Shown here: positions 16,740-25,765 of the stretch, one piece after another | Layout: each line of letters begins with the position of its first letter | How positions within the stretch are numbered: position 1 is the first letter of the stretch | Assembly: GCA_016281405.1 (NCBI GenBank) | Contig: JAEEIO010000136.1 | Span: 1 to 33,747 of the forward strand | DNA: 33,747 nucleotides | DNA from: Clostridiales bacterium | Lineage (GTDB): Bacteria > Bacillota > Clostridia > Oscillospirales > RGIG5299 | Direction of reading: 5' to 3' | Translations under genes and position numbers: made by a program | Notes under the pieces: generated by a model | Databases searched by the model: none | Told to the model about the DNA's origin: nothing | The model's input: only the letters and a program-made list of their open reading frames with translations

Positions 16740-18815
16740 GTGGATAACCCCTTCAAATATTTACTGCGGTTTACTTTAGCGCCCGGCGTCGAGGAAGACG
16801 CCCGTCTCGAGGCGCTTTTGCGGTTTTCGGAAAAGGCGAAAATCGACAACGTAATGTTCTTTATCCGCGGCGAGGAACTAAGCTGCGGGCACACCCCCTT
16901 AAGCGAAGTCGACAGATGGCTCGAGACCATACAAAGGGCAGGAGAGAAACTTGCCGATATCGGCGTCACCTTCTCCGTAAACCCCTGGGAAACCGTCCTT
17001 CATGCCGATGAGGGCGGAAGCCTCGACCCGACGCAGAACTTCACGCGGATGGTCGACAGAAACGGAAGGCAGGCCCGTCAAGTCGCCTGCCCGTCCGACC
17101 CTGCTTTCCGCGAATACGTGCTTGAAAAATACAGAAGAATAGCGTCGATTCACCCCGACAGAATATGGCTTGACGACGACTGCCGCCTTCATAATCATAA
17201 ACCGCTCGAATGGGGCGGCGGCTGTTTCTGCGACCGCCACATGAATATAATTTCCGAACGCGTCGGGAAGAAAGTGACGAGGGAGGAGTTCTGCGGCGCC
17301 GTGACCGCATTCGGCGACGTTCACCCATACAGAAAAATATGGCTCGACCTCGCCCGCGAAGAGATAAACGGCCTCGTAAAAGCGATTACCGATGCCGTCG
17401 TCGGCGTCGACGATAATATAGGTATGGGTCTTATGGTCTCATATCCCGAATGGCATATGGCCGAAGGCAGGGACTGGGCTGAATATTGCGCAAGCGGAAC
17501 GACCCCGAAACGCCGTCCCGCGATACGCATACCGATCCCCGGCTACGGCGAAATGGCTCCCACAGACTACTCCCGTATGTTTATGACCGTCTCCCATTTG
17601 ATTAAAGCCATGCTCCCCGACGACGTCGAGGCATATACCGAAGTTGAGAATTATCCCATGACCCGCTACAACAAAAGCGACAGCTTTACCCGCCATCAGA
17701 CAGAAGACGCGCTTATGCTCTCGGCAGACGGCGCCACCCTCGACCTTTACGCATTCTCGGGTAACGGCGTTTTGCCGACCGAGCGAAACGAAATATGGCT
17801 TTCCGAGGCCAAGCCGTTTATGTCAAAGGTAAGCTCTCTCGGCTTCGATACCAAAAAAGCGAAAGGCGTCAAAGTCATGTACGACCCGAACGCCTGCTAC
17901 AATATCTGCTCAGGCGACGACTCCTCTGTCAGAGGTCTCTATCCCCGCGAAAGCAAATGGGCGGAGCTTTTCACAATGTATGGCATTTCTTTCAGCTACT
18001 GCTCCGATAAAAACGTAAAAGGCGAGACCGTCGCCGTAAGCGGACAGTATTTCCGAAACCTCGGCAAAGAGGGCACGAAGCGCTTGCTGAAAGATAACTT
18101 CTGCCTTCTTGAAGGCGAGGCGGTAATGACTCTCGACAGCATGGGTTTGCTCGATGAGATCGACGCGGTTTCGGCAAAATACCTGAACGCCGCCACAAAC
18201 GACAGCGTCGTTAAAACCGCGGGAGAGGAAGACCCGCCCGGAGCCCCCGTCGGTCCCGACGTAACTCCCGCGCAATATGAAGAAATCGCCGACGGCGTCA
18301 CGTTATGCGGCATAAAGCGGTGTCGCTTCAACACTCCGCACGCCATGGGCATACTCAGAATCGACTATAAAGACGGCGGCGACGTAAAGGTCGTTTCCGA
18401 CCTTCGCACGGCCGACGAAAAGCATTTTTGCGACGGCATGACGGTAGTTCGCGGCAATATTTTTATTCTTCCCTATATTCACGGCTCACTATGGCAAAAC
18501 AGCACCGAGAGGGCCGAAGCCGTGCAGATGATAATCGGTAATAAGGCCCCGTTTACCGTAAACCGCCCCTACCTCACGCTCTTATGGTGCGAGGACGACG
18601 GCCGCGCGGCGCTATATCTTAACAACAATTCCGCCGACGACTACGACTCCGTCCTGATATCCTGCGGTCCCGAAAGGCTCGCCGATTTCCGCCTTTATAA
18701 CCGCATATTCCCTGGCGGTAAGATCGCAAGGACGAAGATCATCGACGGCAGACTGTTTTTGAACGAGATTTTGCCGCACGGCGAGATGACGGTAGTAACC
18801 GCGAAGAGGAAATGA
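16740..18815 (+). CDS. Uncharacterised 692-aa (ORF 708-aa) protein, possible TIM-barrel/GH42-like architecture; GTG start
   Basis: HPDRIWLDDDCRLHNHKPLEWGGGCFCDRHM and MMLPDD/VEAYTEVENYP segments suggest an (alpha/beta)8 hydrolase-like protein; tight spacing to rhaD. ORF track starts at 16689 inside rhaD; GTG at 16740 has AAGGA about 10 nt upstream. Confidence 0.6.
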   Translation: MDNPFKYLLRFTLAPGVEEDARLEALLRFSEKAKIDNVMFFIRGEELSCGHTPLSEVDRWLETIQRAGEKLADIGVTFSVNPWETVLHADEGGSLDPTQNFTRMVDRNGRQARQVACPSDPAFREYVLEKYRRIASIHPDRIWLDDDCRLHNHKPLEWGGGCFCDRHMNIISERVGKKVTREEFCGAVTAFGDVHPYRKIWLDLAREEINGLVKAITDAVVGVDDNIGMGLMVSYPEWHMAEGRDWAEYCASGTTPKRRPAIRIPIPGYGEMAPTDYSRMFMTVSHLIKAMLPDDVEAYTEVENYPMTRYNKSDSFTRHQTEDALMLSADGATLDLYAFSGNGVLPTERNEIWLSEAKPFMSKVSSLGFDTKKAKGVKVMYDPNACYNICSGDDSSVRGLYPRESKWAELFTMYGISFSYCSDKNVKGETVAVSGQYFRNLGKEGTKRLLKDNFCLLEGEAVMTLDSMGLLDEIDAVSAKYLNAATNDSVVKTAGEEDPPGAPVGPDVTPAQYEEIADGVTLCGIKRCRFNTPHAMGILRIDYKDGGDVKVVSDLRTADEKHFCDGMTVVRGNIFILPYIHGSLWQNSTERAEAVQMIIGNKAPFTVNRPYLTLLWCEDDGRAALYLNNNSADDYDSVLISCGPERLADFRLYNRIFPGGKIARTKIIDGRLFLNEILPHGEMTVVTAKRK

Positions 18816-18816
18816 T

Positions 18817-21800
18817 ATGAAGAAAAGGTTTTACGCGCTTTTAGCCGCTATGGCTATACTGATTTCGATACTGTCATCCTGCGGGGTTGTAAGAATGTCT
18901 CTTAAAAGTGTAGCTCTGATAAAAGCTGTCGGAAACTCCGACGCGTCCGATATTATAAAAGACGCCATGTTCGAAGCGGGCTTCGGAGCGGAGCTTATCT
19001 TTCCCAAAGGCGAGTACCGTATCGAAAAAAGCGTTGCGTTCCGGAAAGACGTTTCCGTCGTCATCGAAGAGGGCGCGGTTTTCAACATCGCGAAAAGCGG
19101 CTCGGTAACCTTTAACACCTGCTCCGTCGACGCCGGCGGCTATCAGATTTTCAAGGGAGACGGCGACGTCGTTTTCGATCCCCTTATGACCGAAATAAGG
19201 GCCGAATGGTTCGGAGCCGTTCCGAACGACGGCGCCGACGATTCGGAAGCGATATTGAAAGCCTTTTCAAAGTCGAATCGCGTCGTATTCGGCGAAGGCC
19301 GCTTCACCGTATCGAAGCCGATAAACCTAAAAGACGCCTATAAAACCGCAGTCAACGAGGTCATTTTCGTCGGCGCGGGAAAAGACAAAACCGTTTTCGA
19401 AGTCGCTCCGAATATAACCGCCATAGACAGCTGCACCGACACCGAGTCGACCTTCCTTGATATCTACGATATAGGTTTTACGGAGAAAGGCGGCGGCAAA
19501 ACGTCGTGCGCCGTCAAGGTCAAAGGACCTTTTTCAAAGATACACGGCTGCGACTTTTCGGGCTTTGACGTCGGCGTATTCCACACCAACGCCTACTGCT
19601 GCTATATGACCGGCAACACCGCCGAAAACTGCGGCACCGCATTTGAAATATCCGAGCTTTCGCTCTATTTATACTTCGACAGCTGCGAGGCCGACTCCTG
19701 CGGGACCTTTATTAAATGCGAGGTGCCTCCGTCGGGTGGCATTTCTAACGCAATACTCGTCACCGACTGTAAATCGACAAACGCCTACGGCCGCGATATA
19801 TCGATAACCTATAACCAGGCGGTCTGGCTCACCAACTGCGAGTTTACGGGCGGCACTGGCGGCGACGCCGCTGTATGGTTCTACGGCTGCGCCGATTCGG
19901 ACGTCGGAAACTGCGTAATCTCCTCCGCGAATGCCGAAAGAAACGGCATAATCTATCAGACCACAAACTATTGCAGCGTCACGGACAGCGTTATAGAAAA
20001 CAACAGAATCGGCGTCGACCTTCAGGGCTGCAATTATTCCTCGATAACGGGCAATTATTTTGCCGATAATTCCGAGGCCGATTTGCAGTCGGCGATCGCA
20101 AACGGCCTCACCGTGAAAGAGAACGAATTCACGTCTAACGTTAATTTCAAAAGCGGCGACAGGAATAAACACACGACCGTTTACGAAAACACCTTTTCAA
20201 ACGCCGAATACGACTTTTCACAAAGTAAGGAAACGATTATTTCCGAAAACAACTCCTTCGGCGTGTCCGACATTATAAGACCCGAGGCGGGCGCCAAAAG
20301 CACGTCTCTTGACGTCTTGCCCCGCGTCTTCGACGCCGTCGATCTTATAGACGGAACGGAACCCTACGTCTTTTCCGTGACCGATTACGGCGCCGACAGC
20401 GACGGCAAGACCGACTGCACCGCGGCCGTCCTCGAAGCGATGGAGAAAGCCTCCGAAAGCTCCGGCGTCCTCTTCTTCCCGAGCGGCAATTATCTTATAG
20501 GCGACGTCACCGTCCCCGAGAACGTTACGGTCGCTGTAAACGGGTTAATAACCGTCAAAGACGGCGCTACCCTCGATATTCGGAGCAAATCAGTCAAATT
20601 CCCGAAGAAACAAATATTCGAACTCACGGGTAACGTTCTTCTCTCGGGCATAGACTACTGCTACCCCGAATGGTTCGGCGCGACTCCGAAAAGAGAAACC
20701 GATTCGACCGACGCTCTTCGGATGGCGATAAACGCCGCCTCGCATATCTATCTGTCGCAGGGTTATTACGGCATTTATTCGACCGTAGTCATTCCGCAGA
20801 ATAAAAATATCGTAATAAGCGGCATGGGGCAAAACGCGACGTTTATAGGCCTTGACAATATAAATAAAGATTTCAAAGCGTTTGAATACGACTATCAGAG
20901 CGGCTCCGCCTCTACCGTCGCCTTCGAGTTCTTATACGTCAACGCCTCGCCGAGACGAAACGCCGCCCTGATAAGTTATAACGGTGCGGAAGACCACCGC
21001 GAAGGCAACGTAAAAATCAGGGGGATACTTTGCAACACCGTCAGAAACCTCGTTGAAGCGAAATTCGTGACCGGCTGTTTCTTTGAAGAGATACGCTCCG
21101 ACGACGCAGCAAGTCTTTTCGAACTCACCTCGGCCGACGACGTGACCTTCTCTAAGGTAATCGCCTCCGACAACACCGTCGGAATGGTCCGCGCCTACGG
21201 CAAAAATCCCGACGGAAGACCGTCGCACGGCCTCAGATTTTTAATAACGAGTTCTGTCGGCGCGGGCGGAACGGACTTCATAATAAAAGACTATCAGGAC
21301 GTCTTTTTCGACCACTCGAGCGGCGACCTCGGCTACGGCTCCGACGTCGAAGCCGCGCTCTTAATGGAAAACGTCGGCGATTTCAAACTGGTCAGATGCT
21401 GGTGGGCGTCTAATGCGGGACTTTCCGTTATAGAGTCGTCCCCTTACGCCGAGGTAAAGGCGGGTATATGGCTTATAAACTGCGGAAACGGCAGGATTAC
21501 GAATAATTCCGTTGTCAATCAGCGCGACGGCATAAGAATAACCGGCTTCAAGGAAGACGAAACCGAAGGGATCACGATTGACGGCAATACCTTCCTCGGA
21601 AACGGCAGAAGCGAAATATGGCTTGAAAGCACTAAAAACGTTTCGATCGAGGGCAACTTCTTCGTTTCCACGACCGATTACAACTTCCTAAACGAAAAAT
21701 ACCGCGCGAAAGACCATAACCTGAACCTGCTTTTGACCGGCGAATATGAAAATGTCTATATAAAATACAATTTCGGAAGAATATACCTTGAAAGCGACGG

Positions 21801-21855
21801 CTTTAACGAACAAAAAGCCGACGGAATAACCTACCGTGAAAACTATTACAAATAA
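18817..21855 (+). CDS. Lipoprotein with tandem pectate-lyase-like right-handed beta-helix units
   Basis: Lipobox ILSSCG; motifs RAEWFGAVPNDGADDSEAILKAF, VTDYGADSDGKTDCTAAVLEAM, YPEWFGATPKRETDSTDALRMAI; repetitive N/G/I-rich helix rungs. Confidence 0.85.
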   Translation: MKKRFYALLAAMAILISILSSCGVVRMSLKSVALIKAVGNSDASDIIKDAMFEAGFGAELIFPKGEYRIEKSVAFRKDVSVVIEEGAVFNIAKSGSVTFNTCSVDAGGYQIFKGDGDVVFDPLMTEIRAEWFGAVPNDGADDSEAILKAFSKSNRVVFGEGRFTVSKPINLKDAYKTAVNEVIFVGAGKDKTVFEVAPNITAIDSCTDTESTFLDIYDIGFTEKGGGKTSCAVKVKGPFSKIHGCDFSGFDVGVFHTNAYCCYMTGNTAENCGTAFEISELSLYLYFDSCEADSCGTFIKCEVPPSGGISNAILVTDCKSTNAYGRDISITYNQAVWLTNCEFTGGTGGDAAVWFYGCADSDVGNCVISSANAERNGIIYQTTNYCSVTDSVIENNRIGVDLQGCNYSSITGNYFADNSEADLQSAIANGLTVKENEFTSNVNFKSGDRNKHTTVYENTFSNAEYDFSQSKETIISENNSFGVSDIIRPEAGAKSTSLDVLPRVFDAVDLIDGTEPYVFSVTDYGADSDGKTDCTAAVLEAMEKASESSGVLFFPSGNYLIGDVTVPENVTVAVNGLITVKDGATLDIRSKSVKFPKKQIFELTGNVLLSGIDYCYPEWFGATPKRETDSTDALRMAINAASHIYLSQGYYGIYSTVVIPQNKNIVISGMGQNATFIGLDNINKDFKAFEYDYQSGSASTVAFEFLYVNASPRRNAALISYNGAEDHREGNVKIRGILCNTVRNLVEAKFVTGCFFEEIRSDDAASLFELTSADDVTFSKVIASDNTVGMVRAYGKNPDGRPSHGLRFLITSSVGAGGTDFIIKDYQDVFFDHSSGDLGYGSDVEAALLMENVGDFKLVRCWWASNAGLSVIESSPYAEVKAGIWLINCGNGRITNNSVVNQRDGIRITGFKEDETEGITIDGNTFLGNGRSEIWLESTKNVSIEGNFFVSTTDYNFLNEKYRAKDHNLNLLLTGEYENVYIKYNFGRIYLESDGFNEQKADGITYRENYYK

Positions 21856-21867
21856 GGAGGAAAACTT

Positions 21868-23523
21868 ATGAAAAAAGCGCTATCGGTTATTCTCGCATTA
21901 CTCCTCTTGGCGTCGGTTCTCTGTGTGGTCGGGTGCACTCCCGAGCAGCCGAGCACGACCGACAAAACCCCTCTCGGCCCCTATGAGCCGACCTTGAAGC
22001 TCACCTTTGCCTTCCCCTATCACGGTTGCAACGCCGAAACCTTCTCGAAATACGATTGGACCGAGGAGGACAACGGCTGGACGCGTCTCATAAGGAGAAA
22101 GCTCAACATCAAGCTTGAACTCAAATGGAACATTTTCGATCCCGCCGCTTATTTTGAAAAACTCGATTCGTCCATTTTCGTAAACGATCTCCCCGAGATA
22201 ATAAACTGCAATATCGGCGAGAACTGGGCCTATGACTACCTAAAAAGGCTCAATCAGCAGGATCTGCTCGCAGACCTGACCGAAGCCTACGACTATCTCG
22301 ACGACTCCGTAAAAGCGTCTTATCAGGTCGCGGGTAAAGAGGTCTTCTATCCCTGCACCTTCGACGGGGTCTTAAAGGGTCTCCCGCAGGTCTATTATTC
22401 GCCCGAGACCGCGAATAACGTCTACTGGATAAGGCAGGACTGGCTTGACAACGTCGGCCTGAAGGCGCCGACCAACTACGAGGAACTGAAGGCCGTCATA
22501 AAGGCCTTTTCCGTCGCCGACCCCGATATGGACGGCGAGCAGAACACATACGGATTCGCGCTCTGCGTGACCCCCGATAACTACGACAGACTTTTATTCG
22601 CGGGCTATAACGCCTACCCCTATATCTGGATCGAAAACGATGACGGCGAGCTTGTCTACGGCTCCGTTCAGCCCGAAATGAAGACCGCCCTCGCCGAGCT
22701 TTCCGATATGTATAAGAGCGGCTATATCGATCCCTATCTCGACGGCAACAGATATACCGACTGCATAAACGGCACCTGCGGCATGCTCAGCGAATGGTTC
22801 GGCTATATTCTCAACCTCGACGACCGTATGAAATACAACGCCTCTATGGACTGGACGGCCATCCGCGGTTTCGGTTTCGGCTACGACGACGATTTCAGAA
22901 CCCTCGTCGGCCAGTTCGGCTACAGATATTACGCCGTCAACAAGTCTTGCAAATACCCCGAGGCTCTTTGCAAGATGATGAATCTCTACGCGGCCACCCT
23001 CGCGGAGTCTAAAAGCGACAAGGAACTTTTCGAGACCCTCTTTGAAGATCCCGACGGCGTCCACCACATAAGGAACACCGCTCCCGTAATGGCGGGCGTT
23101 TTAACGGAAAAAACCGAACTTCTCTGCGTCAGAATCATCGAAGCTCTCGAAACGGGCGACATCTCGTCTCTTACCGATACGACCGCGAAGATGACCTACG
23201 ATAAATGCCTCGATTATCAGCAAAACGGGACGCTCGAGAACTATCCCTACTATAAGATGTACGGCCCGGGCGGTTCGCTTGCGGAGATAGCAAAATACGA
23301 CGCCTCGGAATACATCACCAACCTCTTCGCCACCGCGCAGACCGAAACCATGGCAAAGAGCTGGAACGAGCTTTTACAACTCGAGTTTTCGACTTACAGC
23401 GGAATTATAAACGGAACGATGACTATAGACGAATTCGATATGTTCGTAACCACCTGGAAAGAAATGGGCGGCGAAGAGATAACGAAAGAAGTCAACGAAT
23501 GGTATAAGTCGGTACAGCAGTAA
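21868..23523 (+). CDS. Extracellular solute-binding lipoprotein (family 1, LipO/YtcQ-like)
   Basis: Signal peptide and lipobox VVGCTPEQPS; YWIRQDWLDNVGLKAPTNYEELKAVIKAFSVADPDMDGEQNTYGFAL typical of sugar-binding SBPs. Confidence 0.92.
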   Translation: MKKALSVILALLLLASVLCVVGCTPEQPSTTDKTPLGPYEPTLKLTFAFPYHGCNAETFSKYDWTEEDNGWTRLIRRKLNIKLELKWNIFDPAAYFEKLDSSIFVNDLPEIINCNIGENWAYDYLKRLNQQDLLADLTEAYDYLDDSVKASYQVAGKEVFYPCTFDGVLKGLPQVYYSPETANNVYWIRQDWLDNVGLKAPTNYEELKAVIKAFSVADPDMDGEQNTYGFALCVTPDNYDRLLFAGYNAYPYIWIENDDGELVYGSVQPEMKTALAELSDMYKSGYIDPYLDGNRYTDCINGTCGMLSEWFGYILNLDDRMKYNASMDWTAIRGFGFGYDDDFRTLVGQFGYRYYAVNKSCKYPEALCKMMNLYAATLAESKSDKELFETLFEDPDGVHHIRNTAPVMAGVLTEKTELLCVRIIEALETGDISSLTDTTAKMTYDKCLDYQQNGTLENYPYYKMYGPGGSLAEIAKYDASEYITNLFATAQTETMAKSWNELLQLEFSTYSGIINGTMTIDEFDMFVTTWKEMGGEEITKEVNEWYKSVQQ

Positions 23524-23538
23524 TAAAAAAACAAAAAC

Positions 23539-23575
23539 GCCCCGCGGCGCGTCCGTAAGCGGACGGTCGCGGGGC
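23539..23575. other. Strong intercistronic stem-loop
   Basis: GCCCCGCG-gcg-CGTCCG-taag-CGGACG-gt-CGCGGGGC between SBP and PHP genes, no T-tract. Confidence 0.75.
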
Positions 23576-23588
23576 CGAGGTAAACTTT

Positions 23589-24695
23589 ATGAAAGAGCAT
23601 TTTGGAGTAAGCTTTGAGGACGATCCGCACGCCGTAAGGAAAAACGCCGATTTTTCGGCTCTCGAAGCGCTTTACGCGGGCAAAAAAGCCTACTACGGCG
23701 ATTACCACTGCCACTCGAACAGCGGCGGCTCGAGCGACGGAAAAACCACTCTCGAAAACTGGCTTCACGGCATGAAGGAACTGAAACTTGACTTTGTGGG
23801 GATTATGGACCACCGTCAGGTAAGGCACATGTATCTTGACGCCTTTGATCCCGAGTATTTCCTTTACGGTTCCGAGCCTCTTGCCGATTGCACGGTAAGC
23901 GCCCCTCATCTCATAAGCCATTATATTATGATATTCCCGAAGAGAGACTCGCTCGAAAAGGTGCTTTCGGCCTTTCCCGACGTTTTCAGATTTACGGGCG
24001 ACAGAGAGGCGGGACCGTCCTTTGAGTATCTTCCTATGACAAGGGAACGCTTTGAGGAAGTTCTTGCCGCCGTCAAGGATGAGGGCGGCGCGGTCGTTCA
24101 CGCTCACCCCAAACAGGTAATGCAAAGCGAAAACCTCGCGGATTACTATTACGGCGAGGGAAGCGTGATCGAAACGGGATACTGCTATATCTATCCCTAT
24201 ATAAACAACCCCGAGACTCTTGCCAACTACCGCCTTTTTACCGATATGCTGAACGCGGGCTATAAAATATATAACGCCGCGACCAACGACTCCCATACCA
24301 TGCCGATGAGCTTTGCGCTCAACACCGTTTATTCCGATAAAAAATGGGGCCCGTCATACGTTGAATGCTTAAAACGCGGCGACGTCACCGCGGGATATAT
24401 CGGAATAAAAATGGAAGCGGGCGGCAAAGCGGTCGGTTCCACGGTAAAATACCGGGACGGAATGACGCTTTGCATTTCCGCAGGCGATTGCCACCCCTGC
24501 CGCTTCGACGCAAGCGACAGCTACCGCCTTGAGGTAGTGACCGATAAAGGCATAGCATACAGCGAAAGAATAACCTTCCCATTCAAACTTGCGTTAGAGG
24601 TAAAGAAGGACAGAAAGTTCTATCGCGCGGTGATTATAAGAGAATCAGACGGCGCCCCCGCCGCGATAGGAAACCCCATTTGGATAGAAAACTGA
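23589..24695 (+). CDS. PHP-domain metal-dependent phosphoesterase-like protein
   Basis: YYGDYHCHSNSGGSSDGKTTLENWLHGMKELKLDFVGIMDHRQV; VVHAHPKQV; NDSHTMP. Confidence 0.85.
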   Translation: MKEHFGVSFEDDPHAVRKNADFSALEALYAGKKAYYGDYHCHSNSGGSSDGKTTLENWLHGMKELKLDFVGIMDHRQVRHMYLDAFDPEYFLYGSEPLADCTVSAPHLISHYIMIFPKRDSLEKVLSAFPDVFRFTGDREAGPSFEYLPMTRERFEEVLAAVKDEGGAVVHAHPKQVMQSENLADYYYGEGSVIETGYCYIYPYINNPETLANYRLFTDMLNAGYKIYNAATNDSHTMPMSFALNTVYSDKKWGPSYVECLKRGDVTAGYIGIKMEAGGKAVGSTVKYRDGMTLCISAGDCHPCRFDASDSYRLEVVTDKGIAYSERITFPFKLALEVKKDRKFYRAVIIRESDGAPAAIGNPIWIEN

Positions 24696-24748
24696 CGTAA
24701 CCGTCGCCCGCGGCAAGCGGGCAAAAAAAAAAGAATAGGAGAGCAAAT

Positions 24749-25327
24749 ATGAAAACCGTCAAGGATAAATACTTGGTAGTCGGCGCGGATTTCGCGGGCT
24801 ACCCCTTAAAAGAGGTCGTCGTCGAGCACCTCGAGAAGAAGGGGTGGAAGATCCTCGACCTCGGCGTAAAGAAAGACAGCGACCCCAAAGACACCGATCT
24901 TATGTTTCACCGCGTCGGACTTCGCGTCGGCGCCGAGATAGCGGAGCGCAACTACGAGAGAGCGCTTCTGTTTTGCGGCACGGGTATGGGCATACATATC
25001 GCCGCGAGTAAGTGCCCCCACGTTCACGCGGGCGTTGTCGAGAGTCTTCCTACGGCAGTTCGTGCCATTACCGGCAACGGCGTAAACGTTCTTGCAATGG
25101 GCGCGTTTTACGTAGCGCCTCAATCTGCCTGCGATATTGCGGACGCATATCTTGCCAACTCTCTCGGCTCGGGCTGGGAATGGTGGCACAACTTCTACGA
25201 GTTCCATAAACTGGCGATTGACGAGCTTGAAGCGTTCGACTACGAGACCTATAAGAAAAACGGTTTCAAAGTCAATAAGCTCGGAGATTACGAACTGACG
25301 CTTGATTTTGATAAAAAACCCGAATAA
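24749..25327 (+). CDS. RpiB/LacA/LacB family sugar-phosphate isomerase, divergent
   Basis: VVGADFAGYPLKEVVVEHLEKKGWKILDLGV, LLFCGTGMGIHIAASKCPHVHAGVVES, GNGVNVLAMGAF. Confidence 0.88.
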   Translation: MKTVKDKYLVVGADFAGYPLKEVVVEHLEKKGWKILDLGVKKDSDPKDTDLMFHRVGLRVGAEIAERNYERALLFCGTGMGIHIAASKCPHVHAGVVESLPTAVRAITGNGVNVLAMGAFYVAPQSACDIADAYLANSLGSGWEWWHNFYEFHKLAIDELEAFDYETYKKNGFKVNKLGDYELTLDFDKKPE

Positions 25328-25377
25328 AGAACGGACAAGTGTTTGAAATCGAAATTCAAATCGCCGAAATAAACGAC

Positions 25378-25417
25378 AAATCCGAACCCAACGCCTATCG
25401 GCTTAGGGTTCGGATTT
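25378..25417. terminator. Hairpin between the RpiB-like gene and tRNA-Leu
   Basis: AAATCCGAACCC-AACGCCTATCGGCTTA-GGGTTCGGATTT, 12-bp perfect stem. Confidence 0.7.
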
Positions 25418-25425
25418 GAACTGTA

Positions 25426-25512
25426 TGGTGCGGGTAACAGGACTTGAACCTGCACGAAGTCGCCCCCACTAGAACCTGAATCTAGCGCGTCTGCCAATTC
25501 CGCCATACCCGC
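25426..25512 (-). tRNA. tRNA-Leu (anticodon CAG)
   Basis: Minus-strand GCGGGTATGGCGGAATTGGCAGACGCGCTAGATTCAGGTTCTAGTGGGGGCGACTTCGTGCAGGTTCAAGTCCTGTTACCCGCACCA; long variable arm, encoded CCA. Confidence 0.97.
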
Positions 25513-25519
25513 GTATTTC

Positions 25520-25560
25520 GTTACTGCAAAATATTAGCACAAATCGCGTGGTTTGTCAAC
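25520..25560 (-). promoter_or_regulatory. Promoter of tRNA-Leu
   Basis: Minus strand TTGACA-N17-TAATAT. Confidence 0.7.
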
Positions 25561-25612
25561 AGCATTATTCCCGATAAAAAATAAAAAATCAAACTATTTT
25601 TCGCCTTTACTC

Positions 25613-25642
25613 TTGACAAAACCGTGGGACGGTAGGTATAAT
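25613..25642 (+). promoter_or_regulatory. Promoter of tRNA-Trp
   Basis: TTGACA (25613-25618) - N18 - TATAAT (25637-25642). Confidence 0.85.
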
Positions 25643-25660
25643 ATACGTTGTCGATAATAA

Positions 25661-25736
25661 AGGGGTATAGCTCAGCTGGTAGAGCAGCGGTCTCCAAAAC
25701 CGCGTGCCGAGGGTTCAAATCCTTCTGCCCCTGCCA
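25661..25736 (+). tRNA. tRNA-Trp (anticodon CCA)
   Basis: AGGGGTATAGCTCAGCTGGTAGAGCAGCGGTCTCCAAAACCGCGTGCCGAGGGTTCAAATCCTTCTGCCCCTGCCA; encoded CCA. Confidence 0.97.
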
Positions 25737-25740
25737 AAGC

Positions 25741-25765
25741 AAAAAGTCACCTTCGGGTGACTTTT
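25741..25765 (+). terminator. Terminator directly after tRNA-Trp
   Basis: AAAAGTCACC-TTCG-GGTGACTTTT. Confidence 0.85.

Noticed and set aside
25521-25742. Minus-strand ORF MLWQGQKDLNPRHAVLETAALPAELYP... (and MAELADALDSGSSGGDFVQVQVLLP at 25288-25506)
   Set aside because: The first is an antisense translation of tRNA-Trp, and the second reads through the tRNA-Leu gene; both are recurrent spurious ORFs over tRNA genes.
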